The notes: generated by a model not told the origin, from the sequence alone. Shown: positions 8,910 through 17,817, numbered from the stretch's first letter. The stretch is DNA of 64,000 nt from Streptomyces abyssomicinicus (GCF_008974245.1 NZ_BBZI01000005.1:1288751-1352750), one strand, 5' to 3'. A program made the numbers and translations.

Positions 8910-9917
8910 ATGAGCACCACCGAGTCACCGGACCCCGCCAACCCCACCGACCCCACCGACCCCGCCGGCGTCGCGGACGCCGCCACTGCCGACGTCCTGG
9001 TCGTCGGCGGAGGCCCCGCCGGACTGAGCGCGGCCGTCGCCCTGTCCCGCTCCCTGCGCCGGGTGATCGTGGTCGACGCGGGCCACCCCAGGAACGCTCC
9101 GGCCGACGGCGCCCACAACGTGCTGGGCCAGGAGGGCGTACCGCCTCTGGAACTGCTGGCGGCGGGCCGTCGCGAGGCCGAGGGGTACGGCGCGCGATTC
9201 CTGGACGACCGCGCCGTCACGGCCCGGCGCGCGGACGACGGTTTCCAGGTCACCCTGGCTACGGGCGGCGTGGTCCGCGCCCGGCGCCTGCTGCTGGCGA
9301 CCGGACTCGCCGACGGGCTGCCCGACCTGCCGGGTGTGCGCGAGCACTGGGGCCGCAGCGTGCTGCACTGCCCCTACTGCCACGGCTGGGAGGTCCGCGG
9401 CCGCCGGATCGCCGTGCTCGGCACCGGGCCGCACGCCACCCATCAGGCGCAGATGTTCCGGCAGCTCAGTGAGGACGTGACGCTGCTGCGGCACACCATG
9501 CCGGCACCCGACGAGGACACCCTCGAACAGCTCTCCGCGCGCGGCATCGCCGTCGTGGACGGTCCGGTGGCCCGGCTGCTCGACGGCGAGGACGGCGCGC
9601 TGCGGGCCGTGCTGCTCGAGGACGGGACCGAACTCCCGGCGGACGCCGTGGTGGTGGGACCCCGCTTCGTGGCCCGCGCCGAGCTCTACGAACAGCTGGG
9701 CGGCAGCCGTACGGACCATCCGCTCGGGTCCCACATCGCCGTCGACGCCCAGGGGCGCACCGGGATCGACGGCGTCTGGGCGGCGGGCAACACCGCGGAC
9801 CTCGCGGCCATGGTGACCGTCGCCTCCGCAGCCGGACTCATGGCGGGGGCGGCCCTCAACGCCGACCTGATCGCCGAGGAGACCGCGGCGGCGGTCCGCG
9901 CCGCCCGCGCGGGATGA
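8910..9917 (+). CDS. thioredoxin-reductase-like FAD/NAD(P) oxidoreductase (CPYC)
   Basis: A 335-residue flavoprotein with FAD-binding VVGGGPAGLSAAVALSRS near residue 31, the NAD(P)-binding IAVLGTGPHATHQ and the FAD tail GVWAAGNTAD. The redox-active pair lies in HCPYCHGWE, matching the GliT/HlmI-type dithiol oxidase subgroup as much as classical TrxB. The start is ATG 8910 with a GAGGAGG ribosome binding site. It is paired with the His-rich methyltransferase. Pairing of a CxxC oxidoreductase with a methyltransferase recalls thiol handling (oxidation versus S-methylation), but that is inference; no thioredoxin gene is adjacent. Confidence 0.88.
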   Translation: MSTTESPDPANPTDPTDPAGVADAATADVLVVGGGPAGLSAAVALSRSLRRVIVVDAGHPRNAPADGAHNVLGQEGVPPLELLAAGRREAEGYGARFLDDRAVTARRADDGFQVTLATGGVVRARRLLLATGLADGLPDLPGVREHWGRSVLHCPYCHGWEVRGRRIAVLGTGPHATHQAQMFRQLSEDVTLLRHTMPAPDEDTLEQLSARGIAVVDGPVARLLDGEDGALRAVLLEDGTELPADAVVVGPRFVARAELYEQLGGSRTDHPLGSHIAVDAQGRTGIDGVWAAGNTADLAAMVTVASAAGLMAGAALNADLIAEETAAAVRAARAG

Positions 9918-10079
9918 GGCGTCACGGCCCGGCGGTCGTCACCGCCCCGGAACCGGAGCCCACGGCGGCGGCGTCGGACCGATGACGGAGACCACCGAGG
10001 AACGGAGAGAACGATCCCTGGTTCACAGCACCTCACCACCTCCCGACGCGCCCTCCTGACGGCCGGCGCGGCCACCGCC

Positions 10080-10913
10080 GTGACCCTGCTGGCCGCCGGG
10101 CCGGCGGCCGCGCACGAGGCGCCCGGCGCCGTGACACGCCTGCGCGAGCTGGAGGAGCGGCACGGCGCCCGCGTGGGCGTCCACGCGCGGAACATGGCCA
10201 CCGGGACGACCGTCCGGCACCGTGCCGACGAGCGGTTCCCCATCCTGTCGGTCTTCAAGACGCTGGCGGCGGCCGCCGTGCTGCGCGACCGGGACACCGA
10301 CGGCGGGTTCCTCGACCGGCGCATCCGCTACACCAAGGCGCAGCTGGTCGAGAACTCCGACATCTGCGAGGCCAACCTGGCCACCGGGATGACCATCCGG
10401 GAACTGTGCGCCGCGGCCATCCAGTGGAGCGACAACACGGCCGGCAACCTGCTGCTGCGGGAGATCGGCGGACCCCACGGCATCACCCGCTTCGCCCGCT
10501 CGCTCGGTGACCCGGTGACCCGGCTCGACCGGTGGGAGACGGAGCTCAACTCCGGCGAACCCTGGCGCGAGACCGACACCACCTCGCCGGCGGCCATCGC
10601 CGCGACCTACGCCCGGCTCGTGCTCGGCGGCGCCCTGGAGCGGCCCGACCGGGAGCTGCTCACCTCCTGGCTCCTGGGCAACCGGACCGGGAAGACGCGG
10701 CTGAGGGCAGGACTGCCGCCGGAGTGGACCATCGCCGACAAGACGGGCGCCGCCGACACCTACGGCTCGCTCAACGACGTCGGCGTCGTGTGGACCGAGG
10801 ACGGCACTCCGCTGGTGATGGCCGTGCTGACCACCAAGCCCGAGCGGGACGCGCCCCGCTCGGACATCCTGCTCGAGGACGTGGCACGGGTCCTGGTGGA
10901 CGCCCTGCGCTGA
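10080..10913 (+). CDS. class A beta-lactamase-like serine hydrolase (N-terminus uncertain)
   Basis: All class A signatures are present. Numbered from GTG 10080 they are Ser57-x-x-Lys60 (SVFK), Ser117-Asp118-Asn119, Glu153-x-x-Leu-Asn157 and Lys221-Thr-Gly, so a functional penicillin-binding hydrolase is likely. GTG 10080 is the first normal start, but it falls inside an export signal. In-frame upstream codons encode a twin-arginine leader (TTSRRALLTAG) running into the same hydrophobic core. Above this there is no in-frame ATG, GTG or TTG; the codon at correct spacing from a GGAG (10004-10007) is ATC at 10014. The mature protein begins near the AHEAP segment. See the separate finding. Expected location is extracytoplasmic via Tat. 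Confidence 0.85.
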   Translation: MTLLAAGPAAAHEAPGAVTRLRELEERHGARVGVHARNMATGTTVRHRADERFPILSVFKTLAAAAVLRDRDTDGGFLDRRIRYTKAQLVENSDICEANLATGMTIRELCAAAIQWSDNTAGNLLLREIGGPHGITRFARSLGDPVTRLDRWETELNSGEPWRETDTTSPAAIAATYARLVLGGALERPDRELLTSWLLGNRTGKTRLRAGLPPEWTIADKTGAADTYGSLNDVGVVWTEDGTPLVMAVLTTKPERDAPRSDILLEDVARVLVDALR

Positions 10914-11002
10914 CCCCCGCGGACGTGCGGGGCCCCGCCGGGCATCGCCCGTCCGGCGGCGCGCACGCGCGCCCCGGACGGGGCGGCGGCAGACTGGTCG
11001 GC

Positions 11003-13705
11003 ATGGACAGCCCGCCGTCGCCCGGAGCGCCTCGATCCCGGAGGTTCGACGGGCGGCGGCCGGACAGCGTCCCCGCCGCCCGTGCGTTCGTGCGGTCGGT
11101 CCTCGCCGCGACGGACCTGCCGCGGGAGACCCTCGAGACCGCCCAGTTGCTGGTCAGCGAGCTGGCGACCAACAGCTTCCTGCATGCCCGCACCGAGACC
11201 GAGGTGACGGTCCACGTCGACGGGAACCGCGTCCGCGTCGAGGTCGCCGACCGCCGGCCCGGCCTGATGCCGCTGCCCCGCGAGTGCCCTCCCAACGCCG
11301 GCACCGGCCGGGGCCTCGGCGTGGTCGCCGGACTCGCCGACCGGCACGGCGCCGACCAGGGTCGTGAGGAGAAGCGGGTCTGGTTCGAACTGCTGCGGCA
11401 GAACGGAATCCCGGGAACGCCCTCCCACTGGGCCCCGCCCCGCCCGCTCACCGACGGCGACACCGTTCCCGTGGTGCTGATCGACCTGCCCGGAGCGCTG
11501 CACATCACCTCCCAGCAGCACCGGCACGCCGTCCTGCGCGAACTCGCCCTCGCCGGAGCCCTCGGCGACCGGCTGGGCGTCGACCCGGAGGACCTGCTCA
11601 CCGCGCACGACACCAGCAACCTGCTCAGCGCCGCCATGCTCGCCGCCCTGGGAGAACGGCACGGCACCGCCGAGATCCGCACCGTCACCCTCTCCCTCCC
11701 CGCGGGCATCGGACCCGCCGTCACGCTGCTGCGCCGGGTCCTGGAGACCGCGGAGGAGGCGAGCCGCGACGAACTGCTGCTCACCCGGCCCGGTCTCCCG
11801 CAGAGCCAGGCGTTGCAGGACTGGTTGTTCGACCAGATCACCGGACAGTTCGACGGCGCCCTGCCGACCGCCTGGACCATGGTGCCGCGCGACCCCTCCG
11901 CCAGCCCGCTGGACCTGATGCCCTGGGACAAGGAGGAGGTCCACACCAGCCGTCTGCCCACCGTCGTCGTCGACGACGACAACCTGATCGTCGCCGCCAA
12001 CGTGCCCGCCGCGGATCTCCTCGGCTGGGACTCCGACGACCTCGTCGGCAGGTCCCTGACCGAACTGATTCCCGAACACCTGAGACAACGCCACCTGGCC
12101 GCCTTCCACTCCCTGCTGCTGACCGGACAGCCCCGCATCCTCGGGCGGGCCGTGCCGCTCCCCGCGCTCCACCGCGACGGTCACCTGGTGCCGGTCCGGC
12201 TGCTGATCCAGGCCCAGGAGATGTCCGACGGCCACACCGTGTTTATCGGCCAGATGGTGCCCCGCTCCACCACCTTCGGACCGGAGCCCCGCCCCTCCCA
12301 CCGCAGGCCGGTCGTCCGGCCCACCGGCCTTCCCGAACGCCCGGCCCCGCCGCACCGGCTCCCCCCGGAGGAGTCGCCGGAGCTCCCGCGGTTCGGACGC
12401 CGTCCGGTGGCGGCCGCGGCCGCCATGGCCGCCATGGACCGGCTCAGCCTGCTCGCCGACATCGGCCGCGAACTCGCCGACGCCTCCGAACTCGGACCGG
12501 GCCTGCACGCCGTCTCCGCACACCTGGTCAGGCGCCTGGCCGACTGGTGCGTCATCGACCTCCTCGACGGCGACTCGGTGGAACGCGTGGGCGTCATGCA
12601 CCGCGACCCCCGCAGGATCGCGCCCGGCGGGCTCGAGGGCCGTCTGCCGCCCATCTCGGAGAGCGCGCGCGGCCCCCTCGCCCGTACCCTGCGCGGCGCC
12701 GGTCCCCTGCTGCTCGGCGGAGGCGTCCCGCCCCACTCCGGGGAGTGCGGCCTGGACTCCGGCTACCGGTCGCTCTTCGAGCGGTTCGGCGCCACCAGTG
12801 CCGTCGTCGCCCCGTTGCGCGCCCGCCGTCAGATCTTCGGCGCCCTCACCCTCGCCCGTGAGGACGCCGCGCACCCCTTCGTCGAGGACGACCTCGCCTT
12901 CATCGACGACCTGGTGCGCTCCGTCGCCCTCGCCGTCGAGAACCAGCGCCTCTTCGACGGAACCCGGTACGTCGCCGAACGGCTCCAGCGCGACCTGCTG
13001 CCCGTGCTGCCGCGGGTGCCCGGGCTGGAGATCGACGCGAGCTACGCGACGTCCTCCGTCACCACCCAGATCGGCGGCGACTGGTACGACTGCTTCCGCC
13101 TGCCCGACGGGGACACCGCCCTGATCATCGGTGACATCGCCGGACACGACCTGGAAGCGGCGATCACCATGAGCCAGCTGCGCAGCATGCTGCGGGGCAT
13201 CGCCCTCGACCGGCAGGAGCCGGCCGAGGAGGTGCTGAGCCGCCTGGACATGGCGGACCGGAGCCTGCGGTCGGCGACCACCGCCACCTGCGTGTACGGA
13301 AGGATGGCCGAACCCTCGCCGGGGGAGTGGGAGTTCCACTTCTCCTCCGCCGGGCACCTGCCTCCCCTCCTGGTGGACCCCGACCGGGGGGCGCGCCTGC
13401 TCGAGGGCGGCTCCGGGGTGATGCTCGGCACGGGCCACGACCTGCGCCGCAAGGGGGCCTCGGTGCCGATTCCCCACGGGGCGACGCTGCTGCTCTTCAC
13501 CGACGGCCTGATCGAGCGGCGGGGCGAGGACCTCGACGATTCCCTGCGGCGGCTCCAGGAACAGGCGGCCTCCCTGGCCCGCGAGCCGCTGGGCACCCTC
13601 TGCGACGAACTCCTGATCCGCCTGGGAGCGGACGCCACCGACGACATCGCCCTGCTGGCCGTGCGGCCGGGCCACACGGACGACACCGGACCGGACGGGG
13701 ATTGA
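11003..13705 (+). CDS. SpoIIE-type PP2C phosphatase with ATPase, PAS and GAF domains (paralogue)
   Basis: A 900-residue paralogue of the protein at 78-2777, with the same order: HATPase (about 20-140, N-box ELATNSFLHA), helical segment, PAS (about 315-430), GAF (about 475-650) and PP2C (about 660-900). Metal-binding aspartates sit in GGDWYDCF, IGDIAGHD, FTDGLIE and TDDIALL. Near-identical blocks such as SAVVAPLRAR and TMSQLRSMLRGIA occur in both copies. The start is ATG 11003; the open frame continues upstream inside the beta-lactamase gene but lacks homology there. It likely acts in a parallel partner-switching pathway. Confidence 0.93.
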   Translation: MDSPPSPGAPRSRRFDGRRPDSVPAARAFVRSVLAATDLPRETLETAQLLVSELATNSFLHARTETEVTVHVDGNRVRVEVADRRPGLMPLPRECPPNAGTGRGLGVVAGLADRHGADQGREEKRVWFELLRQNGIPGTPSHWAPPRPLTDGDTVPVVLIDLPGALHITSQQHRHAVLRELALAGALGDRLGVDPEDLLTAHDTSNLLSAAMLAALGERHGTAEIRTVTLSLPAGIGPAVTLLRRVLETAEEASRDELLLTRPGLPQSQALQDWLFDQITGQFDGALPTAWTMVPRDPSASPLDLMPWDKEEVHTSRLPTVVVDDDNLIVAANVPAADLLGWDSDDLVGRSLTELIPEHLRQRHLAAFHSLLLTGQPRILGRAVPLPALHRDGHLVPVRLLIQAQEMSDGHTVFIGQMVPRSTTFGPEPRPSHRRPVVRPTGLPERPAPPHRLPPEESPELPRFGRRPVAAAAAMAAMDRLSLLADIGRELADASELGPGLHAVSAHLVRRLADWCVIDLLDGDSVERVGVMHRDPRRIAPGGLEGRLPPISESARGPLARTLRGAGPLLLGGGVPPHSGECGLDSGYRSLFERFGATSAVVAPLRARRQIFGALTLAREDAAHPFVEDDLAFIDDLVRSVALAVENQRLFDGTRYVAERLQRDLLPVLPRVPGLEIDASYATSSVTTQIGGDWYDCFRLPDGDTALIIGDIAGHDLEAAITMSQLRSMLRGIALDRQEPAEEVLSRLDMADRSLRSATTATCVYGRMAEPSPGEWEFHFSSAGHLPPLLVDPDRGARLLEGGSGVMLGTGHDLRRKGASVPIPHGATLLLFTDGLIERRGEDLDDSLRRLQEQAASLAREPLGTLCDELLIRLGADATDDIALLAVRPGHTDDTGPDGD

Positions 13706-13733
13706 CCGCGCCCGGGGCGGTTACTCCGCCCTC

Positions 13734-14561
13734 ATGAACACCCCGAACACCACACCCGCTCCCGGAGAACCCGGCAGTCGCCGGCCCGTCGCCCTGGTGA
13801 CCGGTGCCTCCCGCGGCATCGGCTTCGAACTCGCCCGCCAGTTCGCCGAGCACGGCTACGACCTGCTGATCAACGCCGAGGACGCCGCCGTCGAGGCCGC
13901 CGCCGGCCGCCTCAGGGAGACCGGCGCCGACGTGCGCACGGTCCGCGCCGACCTCCGCGACCCGGAGGGAGTCGCCCGGGTGGCCGCCGCCGCGGGCGAG
14001 TTCGCCGTGGACGTCGCGGCGCTCAACGCCGGAGTCGGCCGGGGCGGAGCCTTCGTGGACACCGATCCGGACGACGACCGCGAGGTCATCGACCTCAACG
14101 TCACCTCCACGGTGCTGCTCGCCAAGCCGCTGCTGCGGCGGATGCTGGAGCGGGGCGAGGGGCGGATGCTCCTCACCTCGTCGATCGCCTCCCTGTCGCC
14201 CGGCTCCTTCCAGTCCGTCTACAACGCGTCGAAGTCCTTCGTGCAGTCCTTCGCCCAGGCGCTCCAGGAGGAACTGAAGGACACCGGCGTGACCGTCACC
14301 TCCTTCATGCCCGGCCCCACCGACACCGACTTCTTCCGCCGGGCGGGCATGGAGGACACCAGGATCGGGGCCATGGAGAAGGACGACCCCGCCGAGGTGG
14401 CCCGCCAGGCGTTCGAGGCCGTCACCAAGGGCCGCAGGAAGCTGGTCACGGGCTCGGCGCAGACCAAGGCCCAGGGGACGGTGCAGAAGGCCCTGCCGGA
14501 CAAGGTGAAGGGCCTGTTCCACCGGAAGATGGCGGAGCCGGGGACGGCCGGGGACGAGTAG
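13734..14561 (+). CDS. short-chain dehydrogenase/reductase
   Basis: A 275-residue classical SDR. The NAD(P)-binding TGASRGIG is at about 24-31, NAG-like LNAGVG follows, the catalytic serine region is TSSIASLSPG and the YNASK catalytic Tyr/Lys is present. It resembles the uncharacterised group near DltE-type or sulfoacetaldehyde-reductase-like SDRs; the C-terminal 50 residues are basic. No substrate is assigned. Its last codons form one arm of a strong hairpin. Confidence 0.88.
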   Translation: MNTPNTTPAPGEPGSRRPVALVTGASRGIGFELARQFAEHGYDLLINAEDAAVEAAAGRLRETGADVRTVRADLRDPEGVARVAAAAGEFAVDVAALNAGVGRGGAFVDTDPDDDREVIDLNVTSTVLLAKPLLRRMLERGEGRMLLTSSIASLSPGSFQSVYNASKSFVQSFAQALQEELKDTGVTVTSFMPGPTDTDFFRRAGMEDTRIGAMEKDDPAEVARQAFEAVTKGRRKLVTGSAQTKAQGTVQKALPDKVKGLFHRKMAEPGTAGDE

Positions 14562-14584
14562 TCCCGGCCGTCCCCGGCTCCGCC
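14531..14584. terminator. 22-bp hairpin overlapping the SDR stop codon
   Basis: A perfect 22-bp stem (14531-14552 with 14563-14584) has a 10-nt loop containing the TAG stop. It lies between the convergent SDR and phytase genes and should terminate transcription from both directions. Confidence 0.8.
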
Positions 14585-14587
14585 CCG

Positions 14588-14659
14588 GGCTCACCGGCTC
14601 ACCGGCTCACCGGCTCATCGGCTCACCGGCTCATCGGCTCACCGGCTCATCGGCTCACC
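14588..14659. repeat. 8-bp tandem repeat, nine units
   Basis: Nine head-to-tail copies of GGCTCACC or its variant GGCTCATC; the two forms alternate from the fourth unit on. The array lies immediately after the terminator, in the convergent intergenic gap before the phytase stop. Confidence 0.85.
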
Positions 14660-14700
14660 CGCTCGTCGGCCCGCGCGGGTCCCGGCGGGCACGTCGGCGT

Positions 14701-16029
14701 TCAGGAACGCCGCCCGCCCAGGGCCGCCTCGACGTCGGCGAGGTCGACGAACTTGAAGCCGGTCGCCTCCCGGTCGGAGTCCTCGGGGGAGACGTGACCG
14801 TCCTGCACCACCAGCAGCCCGTCCGGATACCGGCTGCCCAGCGGGGCGTCGAGGACGGCCGCGCCGTCGCACTCCTGCGCGCCGTCCAGCTCCTCGGACG
14901 CCGCCACCACCCGGAAACCGCCCGCGTAACGGCCGCGCTCGTACACGGCGAAGGTGTCGTCGCCCTGACTGGACGCGAGCAGCCGGACCGCACCGCCCGC
15001 ACCACCGGGCAGCAGCGTCAGGCCCTCGACGTCGGCCGCGAGGCGGGTGCCGCCGAAACCGGGGTCCGCGCCGGCCGGGACGCACTCGTCGCTCTCCGCG
15101 TCGTAGCCGGCCGGCACGCCGAACTCCCGCACTCTGTCTAGCAGTTCCGGTGTTCCCCGCAGATCGGCGGAGAGCCGCCAGATGCCCACGTCCTCCTGGC
15201 CGGCGTACAGCGTGCCGGCTTGGGGGTCCACCACCATGCCCTCGACCTGGGGCAGTTCGCCCGGCTCCCCGCACGGCGACCAGGAACCACCGTCGGGCAG
15301 GCGGAAGGCGGAGGGCAGCGCGACGGTCCGCACCGTGCGGTAGGTGACCGTTCCGGCCGCCGTGGCACTCAGCTCCAGCAGCGCCACCTCCGTGGTCCCC
15401 GCCCGGCTGACCACGGCGTAGGAACGGCCGGTGCGGCGGTCGGTGTACGTGGCCAGACCGTAGGCGGTGCGTTCCTCGTTCACCTCCTCCTGCGAGGCGG
15501 TGAAGATCCGCGGAGCCCGCGCGTCGGTGACGTCGGTCAGCGGGGCGCCGGCGCCCCCGCCGCCGTCGATCCGGTAGAAGCGCAGCCGGTCGGTGCCGCG
15601 GTCGGTGGTCACGGCGACGTCCGCCCGGCCTTCGGCCAGCCGCAGACCGTGCAGCAGGTCCACGTTGTTGAACCGGCCCGGAGCGTCACCGGGACCCGGA
15701 GCCGGGGGAGCGGCGACGGCCTGCACCTGCCGGGCGTCGAGGTCGTAGACGCGCAGTCCGCCCTCCTTCACCGCGGCGATCACCAGGCTGCGGTCGGGGT
15801 CGGCCGCGTTCCGCCAGATCGCCGGGTCGTCGGCGTCGGCGTTTCCGCCCTCCTCGTCGTCGAAGACCGCGGCGGTCTCCGAGCGGGGCGTGACACCGGG
15901 GAGTTCACCGTGGAACCGGCCAAAGGCCCCGGCCGGCGGAGCGGCGGCCAGCGTGCCGGCCACCACCGCCACGGCGGCGGCCAGCGCGGCGGCGGGCAGG
16001 ATGCGCGGTCTGCTGATACGGGTCTTCAC
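14701..16029 (-). CDS. exported beta-propeller phytase
   Basis: A 442-residue member of the beta-propeller (3-phytase / BPP) family, which hydrolyses phytate outside the cell with Ca2+. The start is GTG 16029, with GGGAG six bases upstream. A signal peptide follows (Lys/Arg-rich, then an Ala-rich core to about residue 38, cleavage near PAGA). Family marks are DADDPAIW at the N-terminal blade, VEGMVVD, ADVEGLTLL and SSQGDDTFAVYER, corresponding to Ca- and phosphate-binding blades of Bacillus phytase. Length is close to typical bacterial BPPs plus loops. A secreted phosphate-scavenging enzyme should be phosphate-regulated, but only half a PHO-box-like heptamer is visible upstream. Confidence 0.88.
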   Translation of the reverse strand: MKTRISRPRILPAAALAAAVAVVAGTLAAAPPAGAFGRFHGELPGVTPRSETAAVFDDEEGGNADADDPAIWRNAADPDRSLVIAAVKEGGLRVYDLDARQVQAVAAPPAPGPGDAPGRFNNVDLLHGLRLAEGRADVAVTTDRGTDRLRFYRIDGGGGAGAPLTDVTDARAPRIFTASQEEVNEERTAYGLATYTDRRTGRSYAVVSRAGTTEVALLELSATAAGTVTYRTVRTVALPSAFRLPDGGSWSPCGEPGELPQVEGMVVDPQAGTLYAGQEDVGIWRLSADLRGTPELLDRVREFGVPAGYDAESDECVPAGADPGFGGTRLAADVEGLTLLPGGAGGAVRLLASSQGDDTFAVYERGRYAGGFRVVAASEELDGAQECDGAAVLDAPLGSRYPDGLLVVQDGHVSPEDSDREATGFKFVDLADVEAALGGRRS

Positions 16030-16151
16030 CACGGGCTCCCGGATGACTGCGATCGACGTCTGGAGTCGGACAGCCGGAGCGTGCCCGGTCACCGTGGGCG
16101 GGGAGAGACCGCGATCCGGCCGGAGTACGACGGCCGGGTGAACGCCGGGGG

Positions 16152-16337
16152 TCAGGGAAGGCGGCGGACCAGGCGGAGGAAGGCGTCCCACGCGACCGGG
16201 CCGTACGTGAGCGGCGTGCGGCTCACGTCCTTCGAGTCCCGCACGCGCACGGCGTGGCCGAGCGGAGCGACCTCCACGCAGTTGTCCCCGCCGCTTCCGC
16301 TGTAGCTGCTCCGCACCCAGGAGAGTTCGGCGCTCAT
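16152..16337 (-). CDS. DUF397 domain protein
   Basis: A 61-residue DUF397 protein with the family pattern WVRSSYSGSGGDNCVEVA near the N-terminus and the VRDSKD turn. It is co-translated with the XRE/DUF5753 regulator: its ATG overlaps the regulator's stop (ATGA). In Streptomyces these pairs act with an anti-sigma-like ATPase, which is encoded here at 17296. DUF397 proteins are probable small partners or antagonists of the XRE regulator. Confidence 0.93.
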   Translation of the reverse strand: MSAELSWVRSSYSGSGGDNCVEVAPLGHAVRVRDSKDVSRTPLTYGPVAWDAFLRLVRRLP

Positions 16338-17200
16338 GGTGCCCCTCGCATCCGCTTCAACCGGTCGGCCGTATCGGCACGGTTCAGTGCCTGGGACCGC
16401 ATCCTTCCATAGCGGTGCTGCATGGCGCTGACCAGCTCGCGCGACGTGAACAGCATGCTGCTGTCATGGCCCTCCACGTAGCCGATCCACTCGTGCGACG
16501 GAGTCTCGGCCAGGTACATCTGACCGTCCACACCCGCGTGGTCCTCCTGACGGAGGGGCATCAGCAGGATCTCCACGTTGCGGCGCCCACCCTGCGCGAG
16601 CAGGTTGTCGATGAGTTCCACGGTCACCGCCGGTCCGCCGAGGCGGCGTTCGAGCACCGCCTGCTCCACGATGAACGAGAACGTGGTGTTCGGACGCTCG
16701 GCCAGGAGGCGCTGGCGATCCAGGCGCGCTGCCACCTGCTGCGCCAACTGCTCCTCCGACAGCGGCGGCAGGCGGCGTTCGAAGATGGCGCGGATGTATC
16801 CCTCTGGCTGCAACAGCCCGGGAACCGCACGGCACTCGTAGGCGAAGAGGCACACCGCCTCCTCCTCGATCGCCGCCCAGTGCTGGAACCAGGAGGCGAG
16901 CCCTGGGCGCCGGTCGAGGCTGCGCGCGGCGGCCCGCAGGACCTTGCCCGCCGTCGCCCCCAGCGCGTCCTCCGCACGGCCGGACAGATCCTGCGGCGGA
17001 TACCGCTTCCCCTGCTCGATCTTGGCGATGTACACGGCCGAGTAGCCCACCAGGGAGGCGAACTCCTCCTGCGTGCACCCGCCTTCCTCGCGCAACGCCT
17101 TCAGGACCGCGCCGAAGGTCTTGAGGCCGTCGGAGGCCTCGGGCCGCCTGCTCACGGCGTCGCCGCCGCGTTCCGCTGTCACCCCGTCATGCTCACGCAT
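16334..17200 (-). CDS. XRE-family regulator with DUF5753
   Basis: A 288-residue regulator. The HTH is at about 25-80 (GCTQEEFASLVGYSAVYIAK region) and the C-terminal DUF5753 domain spans about 100-280 with the typical PGLLQPEGYIRA and LIDNLLAQ segments. I chose ATG 17200 (MREHDG) over the longer frame because the latter overlaps the divergent promoter. The gene overlaps the DUF397 gene by 4 bp. Together with the divergent ATPase gene it forms the common Streptomyces trio implicated in developmental control. Confidence 0.92.
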   Translation of the reverse strand: MREHDGVTAERGGDAVSRRPEASDGLKTFGAVLKALREEGGCTQEEFASLVGYSAVYIAKIEQGKRYPPQDLSGRAEDALGATAGKVLRAAARSLDRRPGLASWFQHWAAIEEEAVCLFAYECRAVPGLLQPEGYIRAIFERRLPPLSEEQLAQQVAARLDRQRLLAERPNTTFSFIVEQAVLERRLGGPAVTVELIDNLLAQGGRRNVEILLMPLRQEDHAGVDGQMYLAETPSHEWIGYVEGHDSSMLFTSRELVSAMQHRYGRMRSQALNRADTADRLKRMRGAP

Positions 17201-17295
17201 CGTCACCGGCCGCGTCCAAGGAACCGGCTGATACAACCCTTCCTGTATCAGCGCCGTACCTGGCACGCCGCGCACGGCGGGCCAACGCTGGGGCC

Positions 17296-17817
17296 ATGAC
17301 CGTTCCACCGGCCGAAGAGGTCGTGACCGTGCGTGTTTTCGTCCAGCGCCTCTCCTCGACGCGTCGCGGCGCGCGGCTCGCGCGCAGGCTCGCCGTGCAC
17401 CAGCTCGACGCCTGGGGCGTGTCCTACGACAGCGAGGCCTCGCAGGCCGTGACGCTGGTGGTCGCCGAACTCGCCGCGAACGCGGTGCTCCACGGCCGGG
17501 TGCCCGGACGGGACTTCGAGCTGCGGATGGTGCACGACGTGTCCGCCGCCCGGCTCCGTGTGGAGCTGTCCGACACCCACCCGGCCCTGCCGCGGCCGGA
17601 GCGCCGTGGCCCGCTGGACGAGGCAGGGCGGGGGCTGCGGCTGGTGGAGGTGCTCGCCCGCCGGTGGGGCGTGCGGGAGCGGCAGGGGCCCGGCAAGACG
17701 GTGTGGGCGGAGATCGACCTGCCGGGCGGCGCCCGGCAGACGCCGCCTGAGCCCGGGGTCAGGAGCCGAGTTCGGCCTTCAGCCAGGACCGGATCCCCGG
17801 GGTCGCCTCGTCCGTGA
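17296..17817 (+). CDS. anti-sigma-factor-like ATP-binding protein
   Basis: A 173-residue HATPase_c_2 domain protein related to RsbW/SpoIIAB. The N-box is VVAELAANAVLHG and the G-boxes are DEAGRGLRLVEVLARRWG and GPGKTVWAEI. The start is ATG 17296. It is divergent from the XRE/DUF397 pair, 95 bp away, and is the third member of that trio. Its C-terminal ~20 residues overlap the end of the convergent pirin-GNAT gene by 59 bp, so the last part is a non-conserved tail. Confidence 0.9.
   Translation: MTVPPAEEVVTVRVFVQRLSSTRRGARLARRLAVHQLDAWGVSYDSEASQAVTLVVAELAANAVLHGRVPGRDFELRMVHDVSAARLRVELSDTHPALPRPERRGPLDEAGRGLRLVEVLARRWGVRERQGPGKTVWAEIDLPGGARQTPPEPGVRSRVRPSARTGSPGSPRP

Noticed and set aside
14588..14659. 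CRISPR-like array
   Set aside because: The units are 8 bp and contiguous, without spacers. The other tandem arrays in the window also lack unique spacers, and no cas genes are present.
16021..16150. PHO box upstream of the phytase
   Set aside because: Only one perfect GTTCACC heptamer (minus strand, 16143-16137) is present; the next 11-nt unit does not match, so a PhoP site is not supported.
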